Below are positions 1 through 5,606 of a stretch of DNA of 5,606 bases, one piece after another (positions within the stretch are counted from its first letter, which is position 1; each line of letters begins with the position of its first letter). The translations under genes and the position numbers were made by a program. Source of the stretch: Nitrospirota bacterium (GTDB taxonomy: Bacteria; Nitrospirota; Thermodesulfovibrionia; Thermodesulfovibrionales; Magnetobacteriaceae); contig JADFXO010000268.1 in assembly GCA_015233485.1 (NCBI GenBank), positions 1 to 5,606 on the forward strand, given 5' to 3'. The notes beneath the pieces were generated by a model. It was given only the letters and a program-made list of their open reading frames with translations. It searched no databases and was not told the DNA's origin.

Positions 1-1
1 G

Positions 2-502
2 TCTTTGTATGAACCAATATTATTTTGTGTAAAAGATAAGCACAATTATACATTTAATGCAAATGAAATCTTAGTAGATGCAAAAACAGGGTCCAAAAGA
101 AAGCTTATTGATTATAGGAAGAACCCGCCACAGATATATAACTCAACCAAAGTCCCAGGTAATGTATGGGAATTTCCAAGAGTTAGATATAAAATGGAAG
201 AATATGAAAATCACCCAACACAAAAACCAGTTGTCCTATTAGAGAGAATAATTAAAGCAAGTTCTAATTCTGGTGATTTGGTTTTGGATCCATTTTCTGG
301 AACCTTTACCACGTCATTTGTTGCAAGTAAATTAGGTAGAAATTCAATAGGTATAGAGTTGCAGGAAGATTATGTAAAAATTGGGTTAAGAAGGCTTGAG
401 CTTCAGCAGGAATATAATGGTGAAAAGCTAGTCAGGGAAGCCCGAACATTTGAAAGAGAACAGGGCGAACCACAGAGAGAACTTAGTCTTTTTAATATAT
501 AA
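2..502 (+). CDS. DNA amino-methyltransferase (N4-cytosine or N6-adenine), C-terminal part, 5' truncated by window edge
   Basis: The reading frame is open to the left edge, so the true start and the catalytic (D/S/N)PP(Y/W) motif lie outside the window; the TTG at 5-7 is probably an internal Leu codon. Counting codon 2-4 as residue 1, 166 residues are visible. HPTQKP at about 71-76 and the motif-I block DPFSGT at about 96-101, followed by a TTS..AS.LGR..IGIE stretch, are typical of AdoMet-dependent DNA methyltransferases of the N4/N6 family. Motif I lying near the C-terminus, after the HPTQKP segment, indicates the beta-type circular order. The enzyme would methylate the exocyclic amino group of A or C in a specific site and protect DNA from the nuclease encoded 4 bases downstream. 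The gene is AT-rich, like that nuclease gene and unlike the rest of the window. Family assignment is firm; m4C versus m6A and the target site cannot be decided here. Confidence 0.9.
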   Translation, partial: SLYEPILFCVKDKHNYTFNANEILVDAKTGSKRKLIDYRKNPPQIYNSTKVPGNVWEFPRVRYKMEEYENHPTQKPVVLLERIIKASSNSGDLVLDPFSGTFTTSFVASKLGRNSIGIELQEDYVKIGLRRLELQQEYNGEKLVREARTFEREQGEPQRELSLFNI

Positions 503-506
503 ATAT

Positions 507-1628
507 ATGGAAAAACCATTTACTGAAATCATTAATGAAATATTGGAAGCAAGATTTGGCAATCAAGGGTCAGATATCTTTGATAAAAGCCAACTATTGC
601 AATACATTTCATTGAAAACCAGGGCTGCGAATAGAGGTGCTAAAGCCCGTGGTAGTTTTGCCAACTTATACGCAATATATGTTGTAGTTGAGGATTATAT
701 TGAGAAGGGCTTCGATAAAAGTTCAACATACGATAAGTATGAGGGGGCTGAGTTTATAAGATTATTTAGGCGACAACGTGAGTTACCGTTTGGCACTAAA
801 CTTCAGAATCATGCTCTAAACAACCGTATGAATTCAGAGTTCCAGAAGTTTTTTCCTGTATCTGAGTATGTGCCAATTTTAAGAAATCTTGAAACAAACA
901 GATATTGGGTGGCAGAAAATATGTTAAAAATTAAACTTAGAACAAAAACATACAATATCGCCCATGTTATTATTGAGATTATTGATAAATATGCCCAGAC
1001 AAAGAAAAATGCGTTTGAGCAATTTATTCAATCTTGTGTTGAGTTACAAGATATTCAGACAAAAAATCCAGAAGAAGCAAAAATCTTTATTTTAGGGTTA
1101 CTTGCACCGAACGTTGATGCCCGACTTTTTGAAATAGTAAGTTATGCAATCCTAAAATACTATTACCACGATCAAAAAATATATTGGGGCTTTGAAATAG
1201 ACAAATTAAATGAAGATAATTTAACTCTCTATAAAACAGGAAGAACCAACGCTAATGATGGCGGCATAGACTTTGTGATGAAACCTCTTGGTAGATTTTT
1301 TCAGGTAACTGAGAGCTTAGATGTAAAAAAGTATTTTTTAGATATTGATAAGGTACAAAGGTATCCCATTACTTTTGTTGTTAAATCCGAAGAACCTGTG
1401 GAAAATATTATTGTTGGAATTCGAAAAAATGCAAGCCGAATCTATTCAGTACAAGCTATCGTCGATACGTACATGGATTGTATCGAAGAAGTCATAAATA
1501 TAAGCTCTCTAAGGAATTGTTTTATACAATCAATTCAACAGGGGTATCTGAAAAATATTATAGAAGAGATTGTTTCGCAGAGCAAGACAGAGTTCAATTA
1601 TCAAGATGAAATTGATGATAAAGTATAG
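507..1628 (+). CDS. Putative type II restriction endonuclease, PD-(D/E)XK-like
   Basis: This is a 373-residue soluble protein with no signal peptide or membrane segment. It follows the methyltransferase by 4 bases and shares its low GC content (17 G/C of 60 at 1021-1080), so a co-transferred restriction-modification pair is the natural reading. The N-terminal half includes a basic RGAKARGS segment (about 43-50) and is probably helical and DNA-binding. The C-terminal half carries a nuclease-like core: Glu209 in a helix, then GGID (252-255) with Asp255, a short hairpin, and FFQVT (264-268). This resembles the D...(E/Q)xK motif, but Thr268 stands where Lys is usual. I chose ATG at 507. A TTG at 450 in the same frame would add 19 residues overlapping the methyltransferase. 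No good Shine-Dalgarno precedes 507, so translation may be coupled to the upstream gene. The nuclease role rests on context plus motif; the named family and target site are not recognised. Confidence 0.72.
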   Translation: MEKPFTEIINEILEARFGNQGSDIFDKSQLLQYISLKTRAANRGAKARGSFANLYAIYVVVEDYIEKGFDKSSTYDKYEGAEFIRLFRRQRELPFGTKLQNHALNNRMNSEFQKFFPVSEYVPILRNLETNRYWVAENMLKIKLRTKTYNIAHVIIEIIDKYAQTKKNAFEQFIQSCVELQDIQTKNPEEAKIFILGLLAPNVDARLFEIVSYAILKYYYHDQKIYWGFEIDKLNEDNLTLYKTGRTNANDGGIDFVMKPLGRFFQVTESLDVKKYFLDIDKVQRYPITFVVKSEEPVENIIVGIRKNASRIYSVQAIVDTYMDCIEEVINISSLRNCFIQSIQQGYLKNIIEEIVSQSKTEFNYQDEIDDKV

Positions 1629-1643
1629 ACAATAGATAACCAT

Positions 1644-1650
1644 AAGGAGG
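1644..1650 (+). promoter_or_regulatory. Strong ribosome binding site for the Tat aldo/keto reductase
   Basis: AAGGAGG lies 8 bases before the ATG at 1659, an ideal Shine-Dalgarno match and spacing. It fixes the start of the reductase gene at the twin-arginine signal peptide. It also marks where host-like sequence resumes after the AT-rich restriction-modification block. Confidence 0.9.
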
Positions 1651-1658
1651 ATAACTCA

Positions 1659-2858
1659 ATGAAAAGACGTGATTTCTTAAAGGCGGGGGCGATTGCCGCG
1701 GCGGCTTCGGCCTTTATTTCACCAAAGGCGGATTTACATGCGGCAGAGGAAAGCGGCGTGTCAGTTAAACGATATACCGAAATCGGCAAGACCGGCCTGA
1801 AGATGAGCGATATTTCCTGCGGCTGCGGCAGTCTGCCATCGGCCTCCCTTGTGCTGAGGGCCATAGACAAGGGGATAAATTATTTCGACACCGCCCCGGA
1901 CTACGGCAAATCCGAGACCTATATCGGCGAGGCCATGAAAAACATCAAGCGGGATAAGATTATTCTTGCCTCAAAGTTCTGTAACCCCATGCCCTATCCC
2001 TCTCACCTGCCCTTGGGCAGCACGAAAGACCAGTACATCGCCTCTATTGATGGAAGCCTCTCCCGCCTGAAGACCGACTACCTTGATTTCGTATTCGTCC
2101 ACGCTATGGGCGAGGTTGACAAGGACAAGGAAAAAGAACTCAAGCGCCTGTTGGACGAAAATATGCTTGAGGCCTATCAAGCCCTCAAAAAGGCCGGTAA
2201 GGTAAGACACCTCGGCGTCTCCTCCCACGGGCCGACGAACATGGAAGACCTTCTCATGGCGGCGGTTGACAGCGGCCACTATGAGCTGATAATGCCGGCG
2301 TTTAATTTTATGAAATTCCCCAAAATCCCTGATGTCCTCAAAGAGGCCAAAAAGAAAGGCGTGGGTGTTGTGGCAATGAAAACACTGGCCGGTGCCAAGG
2401 ACATGCAGCTTGATTTTAAGGGCGCTGATTTTGCCCAATCGGCCTTTAAGTGGACATTGAAACACCCTGAGGTAAATGGCCTTGTGGTATCAATGAAAAG
2501 TGTTGCTGACCTTGATAACTATCTGCCAGCATCGGGACAGGAATACTCCGCCGCGGATGAGCGTGTTCTCAGGCAGTATGCCAGCGCGCATGGCAGCTCC
2601 TACTGCCGCACTGGATGCGGGATTTGCGAGGGCGCGTGCTCAAACGGGGTAGATATAGCGGCCTCTCTGAGGTTTCAGATGTATTTCAAGGACTACGGGA
2701 TGGAAAAGCGGGCGATGACCTCATATGCCAGGCTCAATAACAAGGCGGAGGTGTGCCTGACATGCAAAAATACCGAGTGCACGGGGGCGTGTCCATATGG
2801 GCTTCCGGTTGCGCAGATGCTTCGTGAGACACACCAGACCCTCACGTTTAACGTGTAA
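1659..2858 (+). CDS. Tat-exported aldo/keto reductase with C-terminal ferredoxin-like Fe-S domain
   Basis: This is a 399-residue oxidoreductase. Residues 1-29 are a twin-arginine signal (RRDFLK at 3-8, then an Ala-rich stretch), with cleavage plausible near the Ala28-Ala29 region, so the folded protein is predicted to be exported to the periplasm. Residues about 38-290 form an aldo/keto reductase TIM barrel. The usual catalytic tetrad is visible: Asp77 and Tyr82 in FDTAPDYG, Lys106 in ASKF, and His148 in FVFVHAMG. Residues 316-378 hold two cysteine sets, C316/C320/C323/C327 and C366/C369/C374/C378-Pro, suited to two [4Fe-4S] clusters as in the larger Fe-S aldo/keto reductases (COG1453 type). 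Such enzymes reduce carbonyls with NAD(P)H or pass electrons through the clusters; the substrate here is unknown. Its stop codon abuts the next start, implying an operon with the DUF6599-like gene. GC content is clearly higher than in the genes before it (30 G/C of 60 at 2101-2160). Confidence 0.93.
   Translation: MKRRDFLKAGAIAAAASAFISPKADLHAAEESGVSVKRYTEIGKTGLKMSDISCGCGSLPSASLVLRAIDKGINYFDTAPDYGKSETYIGEAMKNIKRDKIILASKFCNPMPYPSHLPLGSTKDQYIASIDGSLSRLKTDYLDFVFVHAMGEVDKDKEKELKRLLDENMLEAYQALKKAGKVRHLGVSSHGPTNMEDLLMAAVDSGHYELIMPAFNFMKFPKIPDVLKEAKKKGVGVVAMKTLAGAKDMQLDFKGADFAQSAFKWTLKHPEVNGLVVSMKSVADLDNYLPASGQEYSAADERVLRQYASAHGSSYCRTGCGICEGACSNGVDIAASLRFQMYFKDYGMEKRAMTSYARLNNKAEVCLTCKNTECTGACPYGLPVAQMLRETHQTLTFNV
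2843..2855 (+). repeat. Small inverted repeat at the stop/start junction of reductase and DUF6599 genes
   Basis: CACGTT and AACGTG are perfect 6-base arms around a single T, ending 3 bases before the ATG at 2859. It lies where a Shine-Dalgarno would be expected and may form a weak hairpin that ribosomes from the upstream gene open. It overlaps the coding end of the reductase, so chance is a real possibility. Confidence 0.3.
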
Positions 2859-3767
2859 ATGATGACAAGAGAATCTCTCAGATGGCCGCCATATTTATTA
2901 CTGGCGTTGCTGCCATTAATCGCGGTGGTTATATACTCGGCGGGGCAGAGGTATGACGCGGCGGCAATAATGGCTACGTTTCAAAAGGCCAGCGCCGAGT
3001 TGGTTCAACTTCCCGCTGATGTTGAGGGATACAAAAAAATCGGCCCCCCGCGCCAGTTTACGAAGGACAACCTCTATGAATATAACGACGGCCACGCCGA
3101 GTATTTTATCTCGAAGGGATTTGCCGGGCTGACTGTTTACGACTATGCGAAGGCCGGTACGCAGGCTGACGCCCTTGTTGAAATCTACGACATGGGCAAG
3201 CCCATACAGGCCTTCGCGGTTTTGACCGACGAGATGCCGGCAGACGCGGCGGCCTCCGCAATCGGCACGATGGGTTACACGCTGGCCAGGGGAGTGCTCT
3301 TTTTTGCCGGAAGGTACTACGTCAAGGTTATAACATTTAACGACGCCGTCCCGGCTGACAGGATTGCCGCGGTTGTGGACAAATCAATAGGTGGCGCCGC
3401 CGAGCCTTTTACTCTTTTTGAGAGGTTTCCTAAATTTGGCAAGGTAGTCTCAACACAGTTTATAAAGGAAAACTATCGCGGCCTTGACTTTGTGCGCGAC
3501 GCAATAGAAAGGGAATATGTCCTTGACGGCGAAAAGGTCTCCATTGTCCTCATCCCTCAGCCTGAGAAGTTGCTCGCTGCTTATCTCAATTTTTTCAAAA
3601 CCACTAACACGAAATACACTGTGGTGATGCGCGGCCAGAGGCAGCTTTACAGAGTAGACGATAAGTACGAGGGGCAGTGGACGTTAATCCCTATGGAAGA
3701 CACTCTCATCGGGGTGTTTGGCAATATCCGTGAAGATAAGATAATGGAGATTATTTCACATAAGTGA
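2859..3767 (+). CDS. Membrane-anchored DUF6599-like protein
   Basis: This is a 302-residue protein of unknown function. One hydrophobic segment at residues about 11-28, following basic residues, should act as an uncleaved anchor or signal and leave the rest in the periplasm. The body shows the hallmarks I associate with DUF6599: a LYEYNDGHAEYF segment at 72-83 (family form similar to LYEYINGGAE), then LVEIYDMGKP at 106-115, and a related second half from about 200. No cysteines or catalytic motif stand out. The ATG at 2859 directly follows the stop of the aldo/keto reductase and a second ATG at 2862 is equally possible. No Shine-Dalgarno is seen, so translation is probably coupled. The tight link suggests a partner, assembly or sensing role for the exported reductase, which is inference only. 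The gene ends 34 bases from the convergent pseG. Confidence 0.8.
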   Translation: MMTRESLRWPPYLLLALLPLIAVVIYSAGQRYDAAAIMATFQKASAELVQLPADVEGYKKIGPPRQFTKDNLYEYNDGHAEYFISKGFAGLTVYDYAKAGTQADALVEIYDMGKPIQAFAVLTDEMPADAAASAIGTMGYTLARGVLFFAGRYYVKVITFNDAVPADRIAAVVDKSIGGAAEPFTLFERFPKFGKVVSTQFIKENYRGLDFVRDAIEREYVLDGEKVSIVLIPQPEKLLAAYLNFFKTTNTKYTVVMRGQRQLYRVDDKYEGQWTLIPMEDTLIGVFGNIREDKIMEIISHK

Positions 3768-3801
3768 TGCCTGCAAATTACAACACATCTCAAATAAGGT
3801 C

Positions 3802-4788
3802 TCATGTTGCCTCCATAGCCTCTATTACCCTGTCGCGCCCAAACCCGTCAACAAGCCTTCGCCCAAGTGCGGACATCTCCTTTCGCAGCTTCATGTGCGT
3901 TAGTAACTTTAACAGGTTCCCCCTGATTTCGTCATCTGTGGCCGTCTTAAACCATCCCGAATCAATAAATACTCCCCGGCTGTTTAGTCCCGCAACTAAG
4001 TAGTCCTCAATCGGGGCAATCCTGCCCACTACGCTTGGCACACCCATAAAGGCAAGTTCCCACACTGTCGTGCCTCCGGATGTGACGGCAACGTCTTGTG
4101 AGGCCATAACGCCCGCCATGTCTGTTACATTTTGCAAGATTGTTACGGGGGCCGCAGTTTTTACCGTTTTTATTGATTCGATGTTCGGATTTCCCGCGCC
4201 CACTACCACGGTTATCTTTATATCTTTCAACCCTTTAATGGAAGATAATACCTTTCGGGTGAGATTTTCCCTGTCTGCCCCGCCAAGGGTTATGAGGACA
4301 TTGGCGCACTTGTCTGTGATGAGCTTTTCGACGCCGCGGTGTTTGATAAACTCACGCCTAAGGAGGATATACTCTGTGCCAAGAAGGAGCCTTGTGCCGG
4401 GGCTAAGGTTGTATTTAAGGATGTGGGCGTGGAGATTTTGGTTTAGAACGAATTCGCCGTGGTAGAAGTCAAGGGCGGCCATGTCGTCAATAATAAGGAG
4501 TTTATAGCCCGCGTCTTTCATGGATTTATGAAACCGGCGGTCAAAGTTGACGCCGTCAACGATTGCCCAGCGGCAGGGCGGCAGGACATTGTCTGATTTG
4601 CTTTTCAGAGGTATAACCTCAAACCCCTCCTCAGACGTAAGCCTCCCAAGAAGTCCGGCTGCCTCGCAGTAAGTAACGAATCTGACGCGCCAGCCGCTGT
4701 CCTTAAACGACTGCCCAAGGGCCAGGCACCGCATCAGATGCCCCGTACCGATTTCAGGGTACGCGTCAGCCCGAATTACAACATCCAT
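3802..4788 (-). CDS. pseG: UDP-2,4-diacetamido-2,4,6-trideoxy-beta-L-altropyranose hydrolase (PseG-like)
   Basis: This is a 328-residue cytoplasmic enzyme of pseudaminic acid biosynthesis. It removes UDP from UDP-6-deoxy-AltdiNAc to give the free sugar that PseI condenses with phosphoenolpyruvate. The GT-B-like fold is evident from the N-terminal MDVVIRADAYPEIGTGHLMR segment, with GTGH at 14-17 placing His17 at the position of the catalytic His known in PseG. Further support comes from LGGAD at 168-172 and the nucleotide-binding SGGTTVWE at 237-244. I chose ATG at 4788 because homologues begin with this strand; an upstream in-frame GTG at 4863 would add 25 unrelated residues encoded across a palindrome. 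A weak AGGT lies 9 bases before the ATG. No other pse gene is in the window. The product would feed flagellin or surface-polysaccharide glycosylation. The related SpsG-type nucleotide-sugar hydrolases are the main alternative. Confidence 0.88.
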   Translation of the reverse strand: MDVVIRADAYPEIGTGHLMRCLALGQSFKDSGWRVRFVTYCEAAGLLGRLTSEEGFEVIPLKSKSDNVLPPCRWAIVDGVNFDRRFHKSMKDAGYKLLIIDDMAALDFYHGEFVLNQNLHAHILKYNLSPGTRLLLGTEYILLRREFIKHRGVEKLITDKCANVLITLGGADRENLTRKVLSSIKGLKDIKITVVVGAGNPNIESIKTVKTAAPVTILQNVTDMAGVMASQDVAVTSGGTTVWELAFMGVPSVVGRIAPIEDYLVAGLNSRGVFIDSGWFKTATDDEIRGNLLKLLTHMKLRKEMSALGRRLVDGFGRDRVIEAMEAT

Positions 4789-4825
4789 ATCAAATATACC
4801 TGCCAACAGATTAAGGATTAAAGAC

Positions 4826-4846
4826 GAAGGGGGATAATCCCCCTTC
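4826..4846. repeat. Perfect GC-rich palindrome between the DsrE-like gene and pseG
   Basis: Ten-base arms GAAGGGGGAT and ATCCCCCTTC flank a single A. As RNA it would fold as an 8-bp G/C-rich stem with a 5-base loop. On the minus strand it lies 80 bases after the DsrE-like stop and 37 bases before the pseG start. The bases after it in that direction (GTCTTTAATCC) are not a proper T-run, so it is a poor intrinsic terminator. It could be an attenuating or RNA-processing hairpin, or a copy of a dispersed palindromic repeat. Confidence 0.6.
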
Positions 4847-4888
4847 ACCCCGTATTCTCGCACATGTTTTATTTATTGAATTTGGGCT

Positions 4889-4904
4889 GCCGCTCGTTGG
4901 CGGC
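4889..4904 (-). other. Possible hairpin just downstream of the DsrE-like gene
   Basis: GCCGC and GCGGC arms enclose a 6-base loop starting 22 bases after the stop codon at 4927 in the minus direction. It is followed by an AT-rich stretch (CAAATTCAATAAATAAAA) but no run of T, so it could stabilise the transcript end or help termination without being a classical terminator. Five-base arms can occur by chance. Confidence 0.25.
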
Positions 4905-4926
4905 TTCGGTACTCCGGCTGTTGACC

Positions 4927-5415
4927 TCATGGCTCTATTGCTATATAACCCTCCTGCCCAAGCATAATCAGCCTGCTCACAGCACCCCCGTTTACCTTAA
5001 CGCCCGGAAGCAAATCGGCGTTTACCCAGCCATTTGCCCCCATTGAGTTCGCGCACTCCTCAACCTCTACCCCCGCGGCAAGCATGTCCGCAATCAGTTT
5101 CTTATAGGGATTGCCGGTAGTGACTTTTCTGACCTTGTTGTAGGACTCATCTGTAAGCGTCATATAGGCGGCGGCGCCATGAAATATGGCTATTATTTTA
5201 CCTGTGGCGTTTGACTCCTTTATGCGGTCTTTGAGTTGTAGCATGTATTTCATTCCAACAGGTTTATCTCCGTCAAAGGCAAGGTGGTCCATATTGAATA
5301 CGACTTTAACGTCCTTCAGCACAACTGGAATATCCACCTTAACCCCTTCGGCGGCGTACGCGCTGCTGAAAGCTGAAATAACCGCCACAAACACTATCAT
5401 ATAAATTCTCTTCAT
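4927..5415 (-). CDS. Exported DsrE/DsrF-like family protein
   Basis: This is a 162-residue protein with a Sec signal peptide at residues 1-21 (MKR, hydrophobic core, cleavage after AYA), so it is periplasmic. The mature part fits the small alpha/beta DsrE-like fold of COG1416-type proteins: VKVVFNMDH near 36-44, IIAIFHGAAAYM at 74-85, then EECANSMGANGW at 119-130, DLLPGVKV at 134-141, and a closing GQEGYIAIEP. Cys121 is the only cysteine in the protein and the only candidate for carrying sulfur. It lies in the C-terminal third, whereas the DsrE/TusD sulfur-accepting Cys is more central. ATG at 5415 is chosen because AAGGAGG-like sequence sits 10 bases upstream; a TTG at 5424 would be only 1 base from it. 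The gene follows the rhodanese gene by 38 bases, so the two are probably co-transcribed and act on sulfur or redox chemistry. The exact function is unknown. Confidence 0.85.
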   Translation of the reverse strand: MKRIYMIVFVAVISAFSSAYAAEGVKVDIPVVLKDVKVVFNMDHLAFDGDKPVGMKYMLQLKDRIKESNATGKIIAIFHGAAAYMTLTDESYNKVRKVTTGNPYKKLIADMLAAGVEVEECANSMGANGWVNADLLPGVKVNGGAVSRLIMLGQEGYIAIEP

Positions 5416-5425
5416 GTTATACAAA

Positions 5426-5435
5426 CCTCCTTTTT
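5426..5435 (-). promoter_or_regulatory. Ribosome binding site of the DsrE-like gene
   Basis: Read on the minus strand this is AAAAAGGAGG, a strong Shine-Dalgarno 10 bases before ATG 5415. It decides the start against the in-frame TTG at 5424, which is too close to be used. Confidence 0.85.
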
Positions 5436-5453
5436 GTTGATTTTCTCTGAAAT

Positions 5454-5606
5454 TTAAGAAACTGGCTCCAACAAGTCATTGTAAGTCCACGCCTTTATAC
5501 CGCCTTTGAGGCTTACGGCGTTTATATTCAACTGCTTTAGTTTAAATGCCGCAACGGCGCTCCTCCTGCCGCTTCGGCAGTACACCACGTATTGTTTGTT
5601 TGCATC
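5454..5606 (-). CDS. Rhodanese-domain protein, C-terminal end, 5' part beyond the window
   Basis: Fifty residues and a TAA stop are readable on the minus strand, from DANKQYVVYC to LLEPVS. The segment YVVYCRSGRRSAVAAFKL is the rhodanese active-site loop: Cys10 of the fragment (codon 5577-5579) is the persulfide-forming residue, followed by the CRSGRRS phosphate-loop-like turn. LKGGIKAW at 33-40 is the usual C-terminal GG...W element of single-domain rhodaneses. Such proteins transfer sulfane sulfur through an enzyme-bound persulfide. The N-terminus is missing, so neither a signal peptide nor extra domains can be judged. The 38-base gap to the exported DsrE-like gene suggests an operon and hints that this protein too could be exported. 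The catalytic loop is intact, so there is no sign of decay. Confidence 0.93.
   Translation of the reverse strand, partial: DANKQYVVYCRSGRRSAVAAFKLKQLNINAVSLKGGIKAWTYNDLLEPVS

Noticed and set aside
507..1628. Assignment of the nuclease to the HaeII family
   Set aside because: The N-terminal sequence does not match what I remember of that family, so only a general PD-(D/E)XK-like call is supported.
1612..1638. Possible promoter (TTGATG, 15-base spacer, TAGATA) ahead of the reductase gene
   Set aside because: The spacer is too short, the match is moderate, and the surrounding sequence is so AT-rich that such boxes are expected by chance.
1971..2465. Long open frame on the minus strand inside the aldo/keto reductase gene
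   Set aside because: It is an antisense shadow of a clear enzyme gene, with His- and Phe-rich composition typical of spurious frames.
3768..3801. Bidirectional terminator between the convergent DUF6599-like and pseG genes
   Set aside because: The 34 bases show no stem-loop and no T-run on either strand.
4070..4465. Long open frame on the plus strand inside pseG
   Set aside because: It is the antisense shadow of a well-supported gene, has no ribosome binding site and encodes no recognisable protein.
4789..4863. N-terminal extension of PseG from an in-frame GTG at 4863
   Set aside because: The extra 25 residues are encoded across the palindrome and do not resemble PseG; the conserved family start is MDVVIRAD at 4788.
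5421..5437. ACAAA/TTTGT inverted repeat placing the DsrE-like Shine-Dalgarno in a hairpin loop
   Set aside because: A five-base, mostly A-T stem is too weak to regulate anything convincingly and is easily explained by chance.

Overview
The window holds six protein-coding genes in three blocks that differ in composition and strand; two genes run off the ends. Gene density, strong Shine-Dalgarno sequences, a Tat-exported Fe-S oxidoreductase, periplasmic sulfur-type proteins and a pseudaminic-acid gene point to a Gram-negative, probably anaerobic or microaerophilic bacterium. A Nitrospirota-like or deltaproteobacteria-like lineage would fit, but this is inferred from gene content and not proven by any marker gene.

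Block 1 (bases 2-1628, plus strand) is strikingly AT-rich. It carries the C-terminal part of a beta-class-type DNA amino-methyltransferase (HPTQKP and DPFSGT motifs), followed after 4 bases by a 373-residue protein with a PD-(D/E)XK-like core. Together they look like a type II restriction-modification pair acquired by horizontal transfer. I could not assign the endonuclease to a named family, and the recognition sequence cannot be read from the window.

Block 2 (1659-3767, plus strand) has the higher GC content of the host. A Tat-signal aldo/keto reductase with eight C-terminal cysteines, enough for two [4Fe-4S] clusters, abuts with zero spacing a membrane-anchored DUF6599-like protein. The two probably form a small operon whose products act in or at the periplasm; the substrate is unknown.

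Block 3 (3802-5606, minus strand, convergent with block 2) reads, in transcription order: the C-terminal end of a rhodanese-domain protein (5454-5606), an exported DsrE-like protein (4927-5415), a 138-base gap with a perfect palindrome, and a PseG-like nucleotide-sugar hydrolase of pseudaminic acid biosynthesis (3802-4788). Rhodanese and DsrE form a plausible sulfur-handling pair; pseG is probably a separate functional unit that happens to lie downstream.

No tRNA, rRNA, CRISPR array, transposase or insertion sequence is visible. The most interesting points are the composition break around 1630-1658, the Q-x-T variant of the nuclease motif, the exported Fe-S aldo/keto reductase paired with DUF6599, and the palindrome ahead of pseG.
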